Below are positions 50,384 to 61,599 of a DNA stretch of 64,000 bases, one piece after another. The stretch is from assembly GCA_013822085.1 (NCBI GenBank), contig PNJV01000003.1, forward strand, positions 1 through 64,000, written 5' to 3'. The stretch's first letter is position 1; every line of letters starts with the position of its first letter. The DNA comes from Isosphaera sp. GTDB taxonomy: Bacteria; Planctomycetota; Phycisphaerae; Phycisphaerales; UBA1924. The position numbers and the translations under genes are program-made. The notes under the pieces were generated by a model. That model did no database searches. It was given only the letters and a program-made list of their open reading frames with translations, and was not told the origin of the DNA.

Positions 50384-51346
50384 ATGCTGGCACCCGAAGC
50401 TCTGGAACCGATCGACCGCGTCGTGGAAGGCATTCAGGCCCTGCCCTGGGGTGCGCACGCGATCGCGGCCACGGTGTTGGTCGGCGGCGTTGTGGTGTGG
50501 TCGATGGGCCGGCGCGTGCTGCGCTGGGCCGCGGCGGTGCTCGGGGCGGCGATCGGGGCTGGGTGCTCCGTGGCCCTGGTGACGGGCGTGGTGCAGGCGC
50601 CCGGGGTTCCGGTGCTGGTGACGGCGGGGGTCGGGATGGTGCTTGGGTTGCTGGCGGCGCTGCTGGCGTACAAGGTCGCCACGGCGCTGGCGTTCGGGGT
50701 GGTGATCAGCGTGGCGGTGGCGATGGGCGTCGGGGTGACGCTGGCGGCGTTCCGCGACCGCCAGCCCGTCGCCGGGGACGGGATCGGGGGGCTGGAGCTG
50801 CCGGAGATCGTGCTCGATGCCGAGGGCGACGCGGGGGGGGTGGGGGTCGTCAGCGACGAGCTGGGGCAGGTCCTGGAGCGTCAAGCGCGGGAGCGGCTCG
50901 GGCTTGAGGACCCCTCTTCGGGTGACGAGCGACCGAGCGCGACCATCGAGCTTGCGCGCGGGGCCGGGGAGCGCATCGCGGCGTTCTTTGACATCGTGGG
51001 GGCTGAGGCGCGCACGCTGTGGGACCGCACCCCGACGGCCGAGCGTCTGTGGGTGATCGTGGGGGCCGTGGGTGGGATGCTCCTGGGGGTGCTGGGCGGG
51101 GTGAGCAAGCCGCGGTGGTCGGCGGCGACGGTGACGGCGATGTTCGGTGCTGGGCTGGTGCTCTCGAGCGGGTGGTGGCTGGTGCAGGCGCTGGGGCCGG
51201 CGCCGCGGTGGGCGGAGGTCTCGTCGAGCGGGTGGGTGGGGGCGTGGCTTGTCGTGTCGGTGGTGGGGATCGTGGCGCAGCTTCGGCGCAGCGGCAAGGC
51301 GGACCGGGCCGGGGGCGCGCCCCGCCCGGGGCCCGCGGGCGTGTGA
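50384..51346 (+). CDS. multi-pass membrane protein, unknown
   Basis: 320 aa. Four hydrophobic segments lie in the first 125 residues (AIAATVLVGGVVVWSM, VLRWAAAVLGAAIGAGCSVALV, VLVTAGVGMVLGLLAALLAYKVA, ALAFGVVISVAVAMGVGVTL). A soluble loop of about 100 residues follows, with VSDELGQVLERQARERL and FFDIVGAEARTLW. Three more hydrophobic segments come after residue 225 (RLWVIVGAVGGMLLGVL, TVTAMFGAGLVLSSGWWLV, VGAWLVVSVVGIVAQL). No family recognised. Confidence 0.65.
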   Translation: MLAPEALEPIDRVVEGIQALPWGAHAIAATVLVGGVVVWSMGRRVLRWAAAVLGAAIGAGCSVALVTGVVQAPGVPVLVTAGVGMVLGLLAALLAYKVATALAFGVVISVAVAMGVGVTLAAFRDRQPVAGDGIGGLELPEIVLDAEGDAGGVGVVSDELGQVLERQARERLGLEDPSSGDERPSATIELARGAGERIAAFFDIVGAEARTLWDRTPTAERLWVIVGAVGGMLLGVLGGVSKPRWSAATVTAMFGAGLVLSSGWWLVQALGPAPRWAEVSSSGWVGAWLVVSVVGIVAQLRRSGKADRAGGAPRPGPAGV

Positions 51347-51437
51347 GAGGCCCGGTCGCCGGCTCGGCGGCGGGGGTGGGCCGGTCGCGGCGATCGGATA
51401 GGTTGTCTATGGTGATGGCCCGTGGGCGTGCCGCGTG

Positions 51438-51466
51438 TTGACGCGGGGCGTGGTGGCGGGGACACT
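51438..51466 (+). promoter_or_regulatory. candidate promoter TTGACG-17-GACACT
   Basis: Good -35, moderate -10, 17-bp spacing, about 80 nt upstream of the gene starting at 51553. Confidence 0.4.
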
Positions 51467-51552
51467 CAGGGCTGTGCAGCGGCGGTGCCCGGGGCCCGCG
51501 TCGCGGCGCTCGTGGATCGGTACCGGACACCCGATCGGGAGGAACAGCGGAC

Positions 51553-52995
51553 ATGGCACGATCGTCATCCATCTCGACCGGCGTGGGCGTGCTTATCGCG
51601 GTGCTGTCGCTGGCGACGCTGACCCTGTTCGTGCTCACGCTGGTCTTTGTGGGGCAGAAGCAGACGGCCGAGCAGCAGCTGGCCGCGTTCCGCCAGGAGA
51701 CCGACGAGATCATCCGCGCCAGCGAGCGCAACCTGGGCTCGGTGCGGACGCTGATCGACTCGGCCAAGCGCGACAACCGCTCGCTGGTCGGCGCGCTCAC
51801 CGAGCAGTTCGGCGACATCAGCCAGCTGGTCTCCGGCTCGCGCGGCGACTCGCTCACGTCGCTCAAGCAGCGGGTCGAGGGTGCGCTGCGGCCGCTGGGC
51901 GGGTCGAACCTGGTCTCCACGCTGGCCGACCAGCGTTCGTCGCTTGCGCGCTCCGAGCAGCGGGCCCGCGACGCCGAGGCGGCCGCGGCCGCGGCGCGCT
52001 CGGACCTGGAGAACCAGAACGCCCTGGTCCGCCAGCAGGGCGAGCAGAGCAAGACGACCATCGACGCGCTCAACGCGCAGGTCCGCGGGTACCGCCAGGA
52101 GCTGGAGACCTTCCGCGGCGACGTGCAGGAGGCCGTGGAGACCGCTGGGGCCGAGATCGAGCGGACGACCCGCGAGGCGGGCGAGCAGCGGGCCCGCGAC
52201 GCCGACCAGATCGCGCGGCTCGGCGGGGAGCTGGCCGCGGCCCAGGCACGGCTGCGCGAGCTCCAGGGCACGCGGCCCGGCGAGCGGCTGGTGGCCGACC
52301 CGGAGTTCGCCCTGGTCGACGGCCAGGTCACGGTGGTGGACAACGCGGCGGGCGACGTCGTGTTTATCAACCGCGGCCGGCGCGACCGCGTCTTCCTGGG
52401 CCAGACCTTCGAGGTGTACAGCGACGGCTCGCAGGTGCGGCCCGTGCCCGTGCTCGACCCGCGCACGGGGCAGACCAGCGAGGAGTTCCCGCCGGGCAAG
52501 GCGGCCATCGAGATCATCGCCATCGAGGACGCCACGAGCCGGGCGCGCGTGGTGCGGCCCAGGGCGCGCGGCGTCGGGTCGCGGGCCCACAGCATCGCCC
52601 AGGGCGACGTGATCGTCAACGCGGTCTACGACCCGGCCAAGGTCTACCGGTTCCTCATCGCGGGGGACTTCAACCTCCGCGGCGGCACGCCCACGCCGCT
52701 GGGGCGCGACGACGTGCGGGCCCTGATCACCCAGTGGGGCGGCCAGGTGGTCGAGACGCTCTCGGGCGAGGTGGACTTTGTCGTCCTGGGGGAGCGCCCG
52801 GTGGTGCCGCCCCAGCCGGCGGGCACGGCCTCGACGGAGGTGATCTCGTTCTTCGTGCAGAAGCAGAACGAGGCCGGGCAGTACGAGCGGTTCCTGCGGG
52901 AAGCGACCGGCAGCGAGATCCCGATCCTCAACCAGAACCGGCTGCTGACGCTGACCGGCCAGGCGGGGCTGGGCGCGGCCTTCGGGGCCCGCTGA
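51553..52995 (+). CDS. membrane-anchored coiled-coil protein with BRCT-like C-terminus
   Basis: 480 aa; GGGAGG is 11 nt before the ATG. One N-terminal TM helix (VGVLIAVLSLATLTLFVLTLVF), then a long coiled coil (about 35-245) rich in Gln, Glu, Arg and Ala. A beta-rich segment follows (FALVDGQVTVVDNAAGDVVFINRGRRDRVFLGQTFEVY), then a C-terminal domain of about 110 residues: RFLIAGDFNLRGGTPTPLGRDDVRALI, WGGQVVETLSGEVDFVVLGE, later FFVQKQNEAGQYERFL. The Gly-Gly turn before a Val-Val strand and the DFVVLGE strand resemble a BRCT domain. If so, and if the C-terminus is cytosolic, it could tether DNA or replication factors to the membrane. Inference only. Confidence 0.65.
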   Translation: MARSSSISTGVGVLIAVLSLATLTLFVLTLVFVGQKQTAEQQLAAFRQETDEIIRASERNLGSVRTLIDSAKRDNRSLVGALTEQFGDISQLVSGSRGDSLTSLKQRVEGALRPLGGSNLVSTLADQRSSLARSEQRARDAEAAAAAARSDLENQNALVRQQGEQSKTTIDALNAQVRGYRQELETFRGDVQEAVETAGAEIERTTREAGEQRARDADQIARLGGELAAAQARLRELQGTRPGERLVADPEFALVDGQVTVVDNAAGDVVFINRGRRDRVFLGQTFEVYSDGSQVRPVPVLDPRTGQTSEEFPPGKAAIEIIAIEDATSRARVVRPRARGVGSRAHSIAQGDVIVNAVYDPAKVYRFLIAGDFNLRGGTPTPLGRDDVRALITQWGGQVVETLSGEVDFVVLGERPVVPPQPAGTASTEVISFFVQKQNEAGQYERFLREATGSEIPILNQNRLLTLTGQAGLGAAFGAR

Positions 52996-53027
52996 GCGCC
53001 CGTTCGCGGTCACAGCTGAGGCCGCCG

Positions 53028-54068
53028 TCAGAGGCCGACGGCGCCGCGCAGGCGCGCCACCTCGCTGCGCTCCAGCTCGCGCCAGGCGCCCTGGGCCACG
53101 CCCGAAAGCGGCAGGGGCCCGATGGCGGTCTGCTTGACGCGATCAACCTTGAGGCCGGACTCGATGAGCACGCGTTCGAGGTTGCTCGTCCGCGCTGAGA
53201 GGAGCGAGACGTCCAGCACGAGCTTGCGGCCGCCGAGCCGGCCCTTGCCGTCGGGCGAGGGGCGGTCGGGCTCGTCATCGGAGCCGGCGCGGGCGTCGGC
53301 GATGGTGACCTTGGCCCTGCCCTTGAGCCTGCGGCTGAGGGTGTCGGCGGCTTGGCGCATGTCCTCGCCGCGCACGGTGACTCGGAAGGTGCGCGGCACC
53401 TTGTAGCGGGCGTGGGTGAGGCGGTGGGCCAGGTCGCCGTCGTTGGTGAGCAGGACCAGGCCGCAGTCGTGGAAGCCGAGGCGGCCGACGGGGAACAGCC
53501 GCGGGGCGGTGGGGTGCTTGACCAGGTCGGCAACGGTCCTGCGCTGGCCGCCCACAGCGCCGCGGTCGGCCAGGGACGTCAGGACGCGCGGCGGCTTGTT
53601 GAGCAGCACGTAGACGAAGCGGCGGCGCGAGGGGGAGTGCACGGCGCGGCCGTCGATCTCGACCTTGTCCTGGGAGGGGCTCACGAAGATCGGCGGCGCG
53701 GTCACGACTTGGCCGTTGATGGCGATGCGGCCGCGGCGGATCAGGTCCTCGGCGGCGCGGCGCGAGGCCAGGCCCAGGTCTGCCAGGAAGCGCTGGAGGC
53801 GCAGCGCCCCCGGGCGCGAGGCGTCTCGCAGCGGGTCGGTGATCGGGGGATGATCGGGTTCACGAAGCGGGACGGGCACTGGCGTCGGCGCGGGCTGGGC
53901 GTCCTGGGTTAGCTCGGCTGGGGCCAGGGCGCTGCGGCGGCGGGGTGTGCGCGGCGCGGGGGAATCGGCGGGGTCGGTGTCCGCGGGAGGGGTGCGGGTG
54001 GTGGGGGGGGTGGGTTTGGTTCGGCGGATCAGGGAGCGGTCAGGCTCCGGGGTGGTTGGCGTTGGCAC
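53028..54068 (-). CDS. RsuA/RluB-family pseudouridine synthase homologue lacking the catalytic Asp
   Basis: An S4 domain (LRLQRFLADLGLASRRAAEDLIRRGRIAING) precedes a pseudouridine synthase domain with KPPRVLTS and FPVGRLG. The family motif GRLDxxTxGLLLLT reads GRLGFHDCGLVLLT here: the catalytic Asp is Gly198 (codon at 53475-53477). The rest is well conserved (NDGDLAHRLTHARYKVPRTF), with VTVRGEDMRQAA and RKLVLDVSLLS. An insertion rich in Ser/Asp/Pro follows. About 346 aa from GTG 54068; the first 60 residues are Pro/Thr-rich, so the real start may be internal. It probably binds rRNA without isomerising uridine. Confidence 0.82.
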   Translation of the reverse strand: MPTPTTPEPDRSLIRRTKPTPPTTRTPPADTDPADSPAPRTPRRRSALAPAELTQDAQPAPTPVPVPLREPDHPPITDPLRDASRPGALRLQRFLADLGLASRRAAEDLIRRGRIAINGQVVTAPPIFVSPSQDKVEIDGRAVHSPSRRRFVYVLLNKPPRVLTSLADRGAVGGQRRTVADLVKHPTAPRLFPVGRLGFHDCGLVLLTNDGDLAHRLTHARYKVPRTFRVTVRGEDMRQAADTLSRRLKGRAKVTIADARAGSDDEPDRPSPDGKGRLGGRKLVLDVSLLSARTSNLERVLIESGLKVDRVKQTAIGPLPLSGVAQGAWRELERSEVARLRGAVGL

Positions 54069-54206
54069 CGGCGATGGTACCTGGACGGCGGGGCTGGGGG
54101 CCCGGGCAGGTGCAAGGCCGCGGGTGCGTGGCGGGTGCCGCGGTGGGAGCGATGCTCCGGCGGTGTGAATCGTGGCGTGGGTCTGTCGTGGCGGGCGCAG
54201 CGGGCC

Positions 54207-54212
54207 GACAAT
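54207..54212 (+). promoter_or_regulatory. -10-like GACAAT, 6 nt before YihY start
   Basis: Ends 6 nt before the GTG at 54219, without a ribosome-binding site. Imperfect -10 match. Confidence 0.3.
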
Positions 54213-54218
54213 ACCGGT

Positions 54219-55940
54219 GTGCACCAGCGACCGATCGAACAGGGCGAGCAGCCGCAGACCGACGAGCACGGCGTGACGACCGGCGCGCCGCGGGGCCGGC
54301 TGCGCGGGGTCAGCGTGCAGGGCGCGCTGGACCGGCTCCAGCGGTGGCTGGGGCACGACACGCTGCCGTTGATGGCCGCGGCGCTGTCGTACCGCACGAT
54401 CTTTTCGCTGATCCCGCTGCTCTTGGTGGGGCTGCTGACGCTCCAGCTGTTCTCCAACACCGACGCGCTGATCCAGCAGCTGCTCCGGCGGGTGATCGAC
54501 CAGGCCGGGCTTGCGGACATCGTGAGCAAGGCGGTGGCCACCGGAGGCGATGCGGGCGAAGCTGCGGCGCTGAGCGAGGCCCAGCGCGAGGCGGGGCTGC
54601 GGCAGATCGAGGGGTGGATCCAGGGGATCCTCAAGGGGTTCAGGGGCCTGAACTTCGGGGCCATCGGGCTGGTGTCGGCCCTGACGCTGATCTACGCGGC
54701 GATCTCGCTGCTGGTGGAGGTGGAGAACTCGTTCAACACGGTGTACGGGGTGGCGCGGGGGCGGTCGTTCAAGCAGCGGGTGCTCCAGTACTGGCTGGTG
54801 GTGACGCTGGGGCCGCTGGCGGTGTACGGCTCGTTCTATGTCGGCGAGCGGTTCACCGCGGCGGCCGAGCGCGTGGTGAGCACGCAGATCCAGGCCGTCG
54901 AGGGGGCGCCGGGGCCCCAGGGCGCGAGCGCAGCCCGGTGGGAGGCGGGCCTGGCGAGCCCGACGGACCCGGGGCGCTCGGCGCGGGGCACCGTCGAGGG
55001 CGCGATGGCGGCCGTGCGCGGGGAGGCGCTGGGCGGCCTGAGCGGGGCGGGCCTGGGCGGGGCGGGGTCGGGGATCTCGCAGCGGCTGATCCGCGGGGTG
55101 GGCTTCGGGGTGACGGTGCTGATCTCCACGGTGCTGCTGTGGGTGCTGTACGTGATCGTGCCCAACACGAAGGTGCGGGTGTGGGCGGCCCTTGCCGGCG
55201 CGCTGGTCGGGGGGGTGCTGCTGGAGGTGGCCAAGTGGGGCTTCCGGAACTTCGTGACGGGCGCTGGGTATCAGTCGCTGTACGGGTCGCTGGCGTTGCT
55301 GCCGCTGTTCCTGATGTGGGTGTACGTGCTGTGGATGATCGTGCTGCTGGGGCTGAGGCTGGCGTACCTGATCCAGACCGGTCGGCGCGGGCGTGTGGTG
55401 GGGGTTGCCAACCTCGTCGAGCGGGCCACGGGCTCGGGGCGGGCGTGGTGGGTGGATCCCGCCGCTGGGGTGCCGGTGCTGGCGTTGGTGGCTCGGGCGT
55501 TCGGGCGCGGCCAGGGGGTGAGCGCCGAGGACCTGTCGCGCGCCTGCGGGATCGAGCCGCGGCTGGTCGGGCAGATGCTCGAGCGGATGCACACAAACGG
55601 GTGGGTTCACCGCGGCGCCGAGGAGCGCGAGGGGCAGTGGGTGCTCTCGATGCCCGCCGAGCGGATCGGCCTTGGGCCGGTCCTGGAGGCGTGCTTCGAG
55701 CTCGCCGACGCGGGGCAGACCACGCGCGAGGTGCGCGAGAGCGTGGTCCGGCGGCTGCGGCGGGCCCAGGTGGCGTCGGTGCGTGGCATGAGCCTGGCCA
55801 GCGTGCTGGGCGCGGTGCTGACCGACGAGGACGGCGCTGGGCCGGTGGCCGCGTCAGACGCCGGCGGCGGGGCGCGCCGGGACGCGGGCCCGGAAGCTGG
55901 CGCCGAAGCTGGCCAAGAAGCGGGCGTCGTCCCGGCCTGA
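54219..55940 (+). CDS. YihY/BrkB-family inner-membrane protein with C-terminal winged helix
   Basis: 573 aa from GTG 54219. The family pattern is present: LGHDTLPLMAAALSYRTIFSLIPLLLVGLL (TM1), LTLIYAAISLLVEVENSFNTVYGV (TM2-3 with the conserved E-x-x-x-N), QYWLVVTLGPLAVYGSFYVG, GVTVLISTVLLWVLYVIVPNTKV, AALAGALVGGVLLEVAKWGF and the last LPLFLMWVYVLWMIVLLGLRLAYL. Between TM4 and TM5 is a Gly/Ala/Pro insertion of about 70 residues. The C-terminal 150 residues form a winged-helix-like domain (GVSAEDLSRACGIEPRLVGQMLERM). Function of the family is unclear. An Ala/Gly tail ends the protein. Confidence 0.88.
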   Translation: MHQRPIEQGEQPQTDEHGVTTGAPRGRLRGVSVQGALDRLQRWLGHDTLPLMAAALSYRTIFSLIPLLLVGLLTLQLFSNTDALIQQLLRRVIDQAGLADIVSKAVATGGDAGEAAALSEAQREAGLRQIEGWIQGILKGFRGLNFGAIGLVSALTLIYAAISLLVEVENSFNTVYGVARGRSFKQRVLQYWLVVTLGPLAVYGSFYVGERFTAAAERVVSTQIQAVEGAPGPQGASAARWEAGLASPTDPGRSARGTVEGAMAAVRGEALGGLSGAGLGGAGSGISQRLIRGVGFGVTVLISTVLLWVLYVIVPNTKVRVWAALAGALVGGVLLEVAKWGFRNFVTGAGYQSLYGSLALLPLFLMWVYVLWMIVLLGLRLAYLIQTGRRGRVVGVANLVERATGSGRAWWVDPAAGVPVLALVARAFGRGQGVSAEDLSRACGIEPRLVGQMLERMHTNGWVHRGAEEREGQWVLSMPAERIGLGPVLEACFELADAGQTTREVRESVVRRLRRAQVASVRGMSLASVLGAVLTDEDGAGPVAASDAGGGARRDAGPEAGAEAGQEAGVVPA

Positions 55941-55950
55941 GCGGGTCGGC

Positions 55951-59061
<3,111 letters not shown>

Positions 59062-59080
59062 CCGAATCGGCGGAGACGTC

Positions 59081-59157
59081 CGGTGAGCCCACGCCCGGGG
59101 CGCAGTGAGGGTGGGCGGCTGGTGCCCCTGAGCAGCGCGGGCTCACCGAAAACGATA
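59081..59157 (-). ncRNA. structured gcvP leader (candidate cis-regulatory RNA)
   Basis: On minus, TATCGT (59152-59157) is a plausible -10. The predicted transcript begins at CGGTGAGCCC (59139-59148 complement), which pairs perfectly over 10 bp with GGGCTCACCG (59081-59090 complement). The 48-nt interior is GC-rich and folds further. The base of the stem lies 20 nt before the gcvP start. It does not match the glycine riboswitch consensus as I know it. Confidence 0.4.
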
Positions 59158-59320
59158 TCCCGCTCGGGGAGGAAATCGGCGGGAAAGGTGCGGCCGGGGG
59201 CGGTCGGATGTGCAAAGATGTGCCATGGCACCGGTACACACCCGGTCGGCGCCCGCGCGGGCCCTTTCGGGTGTGCCCCCAGCCCCATCACCCCCCCGAA
59301 GGGGCCCATTGGAGCACAGG

Positions 59321-61411
59321 ATGAGCACGCAGGATCGTCGCATCGGCATGGCTGGTCTTGGTGGCGTGTGCGTGGTTCGGAGGCTGCTGATCGCCTCGGG
59401 GCTGCTGGCCTCGGTCGTGGTCTCGGGGCCGCAGGGGCTCGCGTGGGCTGGGGCGGGTTCTGGGACGTTTGCGACCGCCGACGACCGCGCCTCGGCCAAG
59501 GCCGCTGACACGCTCATCGACACGCTCAAGGGCCTGACGGCCCAGGAGCAGGCGTACTTCCAGCACGTGACGGCGCTCTCGAGCCCGTTCTTCGAGGGGC
59601 GCGCGCCGGGCGAGCGCGGCAACGAGCTGGCGGCGGAGTACGCCGAGTTCTTCTTCAAGCGCGCCGGGCTGCGGCCGGTGATCCCGCAGGAGGGGGGCCA
59701 GCCCACGTACCGCCAGCCCTTCGACATGGCGCCGCGGCTGACGCTGGAAGACAAGTCGCTGGCGTGGTCGATCCCCGGCGGGGCGACGGTGAGCCTGGGG
59801 CCGGCGCAGTTCACGCCGCTGGGCGCCACCGGCTCGACGCCGGGTCAGGAGCCGGCGCAGCTGCCGATGGTCTTTGCCGGCTACGGCCTTGAGACGAGCG
59901 AGCAGTACCATGGCCTGCCCGCGGACCTGGACCTGAGCGGCAAGCTGGTGGTGGTCTTCCGGTTCGAGCCGCTCAACGAGCGTGGCCAGAGCCGGCTGGG
60001 CCAGGACGGGCAGTTCACGCGTTCGGCGGGGCTTGCGCAGAAGTTCGAGGCCCTGACCAAGCGCGGCGCGGCGGGGATCGTGGTGGTGAACCCGCCGGGG
60101 CTGGACGACCCCCGCGCCGGTCGGCTGGACAGGTTCCAGGCCGCGGCCGGCGGGCGGACGCTGGGCGTGCCGGTGCTCCAGATGACGGAGGACGCCTTCG
60201 ACGCGCTGGCCGTGGCCGCCGGCACGAGCATCAAGGACCTTCGCGCGCAGGCCGACGCGGGCCACGTGCTGGCCGACCTCAAGGCCGTGGCGTCGGTGAA
60301 GGTCAAGGCCACGTCCAAGCCGGTCAAGACGGGGAACGTCGCCGGGCTCGTGCAGGGCAGGGGCGCGCTGGCCAGCGAGTACGTCGTCGTGGGCGGTCAC
60401 TACGACCACGTGGGGTACGGGTTCTTCGGCTCTCGTGGCGGGTTCGTGGGTCAGCTGCACCCCGGCGCCGACGACAACGCCTCGGGCACGGCGGGCGTGC
60501 TGCTGGCCGCCGAGCGGATGGCGCGCCAGTACGCCGAGCTGCCCGAGAGCGCCCAGGCCCGGTCGCTCATCTTCGTGGTCTTTAGCGCCGAGGAGTCCGG
60601 GCTCGTCGGGGCGCGGGAGTTCGTCCGGGCGTTGCCCGTGCCGGCCGACAAGGTCTACGCCATGCTGAACATGGACATGATCGGGCGCGTGCGCAAGGGC
60701 ATCGTGGACGTGGCGGGGATCGGCTCGGCCAAGGGCTTTGCCGACATCCTGGCGCCGCACTTTGAGCGGTCGGGCCTGAACGTGGCCCAGCTGCCCGGCG
60801 CCCAGGGGCCCTCCGACCACGCGGTGTTCTACGGCGCGCAGGTCCCGTCGCTGCACTTCTTCAGCGGCATCCACCCGCAGTATCACCAGCCCGGCGACAC
60901 CTACGTGCACATCAACCCGGTCGGGGCCGTGCGCGTGATCGACATGGTCATGGGCATCGCGCAGGACCTGGCCACGCGGGCCCAGCCGCTGGAGTTCACG
61001 CAGGCCACGGGGCAGTCGGTCGATCTCCGCGCGGACCGCTGGGACGACGCGCCGGCTGCGCCCGCGGCCCCCGCGCAGGGCCAGGGCGCCCAAGCCGTGC
61101 CCGGTGCGGGTGGTGGGGCGGGGGGGCTCAGCGGCACCGCGGTTCGGTTCGGCATCGCGCCGGGCAACTACGGCCAGAGCGGCGGGGTGCTCGTCGGTGA
61201 CGTCACGCCGGGCGGCACCGCCGACAAGGCCGGGCTCGTCGCCGGCGACCTGCTCACCCACTGGGACAGCCGGCCCATCGAGTCCGTCGAGGCGTGGGTG
61301 CCCATGCTCGCAGCGGCCACGCCCGGGCAGGTCGTCTCGCTGACGGTCAAGCGCGGCCAGCGCGTGCTGACGGTGCCGGCCACGCTCCAGGCGCGTCCCG
61401 CGGGCGAGTAA
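59321..61411 (+). CDS. exported M28-family zinc peptidase with PDZ domain
   Basis: 696 aa; GGAG lies 6 nt before the ATG. A signal peptide (VRRLLIASGLLASVVVSG) is followed by a conserved region (HVTALSSPFFEGRAPGERGNELAAEY). A PA-like insert follows (GKLVVVFRFEPLNERG and FEALTKRGAAGIVVVN). The M28 core has zinc ligands: VGGHYDHVG, HPGADDNASG, FSAEESGLVG, LNMDMIGR and YHQPGDTYVHI. A C-terminal PDZ domain has VRFGIAPGNY and GVLVGDVTPGGTADKAGLVAGD. Probably a periplasmic aminopeptidase. A strong terminator follows. Confidence 0.93.
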   Translation: MSTQDRRIGMAGLGGVCVVRRLLIASGLLASVVVSGPQGLAWAGAGSGTFATADDRASAKAADTLIDTLKGLTAQEQAYFQHVTALSSPFFEGRAPGERGNELAAEYAEFFFKRAGLRPVIPQEGGQPTYRQPFDMAPRLTLEDKSLAWSIPGGATVSLGPAQFTPLGATGSTPGQEPAQLPMVFAGYGLETSEQYHGLPADLDLSGKLVVVFRFEPLNERGQSRLGQDGQFTRSAGLAQKFEALTKRGAAGIVVVNPPGLDDPRAGRLDRFQAAAGGRTLGVPVLQMTEDAFDALAVAAGTSIKDLRAQADAGHVLADLKAVASVKVKATSKPVKTGNVAGLVQGRGALASEYVVVGGHYDHVGYGFFGSRGGFVGQLHPGADDNASGTAGVLLAAERMARQYAELPESAQARSLIFVVFSAEESGLVGAREFVRALPVPADKVYAMLNMDMIGRVRKGIVDVAGIGSAKGFADILAPHFERSGLNVAQLPGAQGPSDHAVFYGAQVPSLHFFSGIHPQYHQPGDTYVHINPVGAVRVIDMVMGIAQDLATRAQPLEFTQATGQSVDLRADRWDDAPAAPAAPAQGQGAQAVPGAGGGAGGLSGTAVRFGIAPGNYGQSGGVLVGDVTPGGTADKAGLVAGDLLTHWDSRPIESVEAWVPMLAAATPGQVVSLTVKRGQRVLTVPATLQARPAGE

Positions 61412-61437
61412 AGCCGCGCCGACCAGCCAGCAACCCC

Positions 61438-61476
61438 ACGGCGCTTGCCAGCAGTGGCCAGCGCCGTTTTTTATTT
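61438..61476 (+). terminator. rho-independent terminator after the M28 peptidase
   Basis: ACGGCGCT ... AGCGCCGT outer stem with inner GCCA/TGGC pairs, followed by TTTTTTATTT. Confidence 0.92.
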
Positions 61477-61599
61477 CTGCCAGGGCCCAAGCTCGGGTGT
61501 CGGATGACCCGCGGGCCCGACGGGTCGCCGCGAAAGTATCATCCCGAGCCGGGTCGAACCGGCCGCGCCGGGCCGAACCCGCGCAGCACGGAGCGCCGC

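Noticed and set aside
54836-55596. Minus-strand Pro/Arg-rich frames inside the YihY gene
   Set aside because: Low-complexity shadows of the membrane protein's coding strand.
59062-59208. Glycine riboswitch upstream of gcvP
   Set aside because: No recognisable conserved glycine-aptamer core or tandem aptamer layout; kept only as an uncharacterised structured leader.
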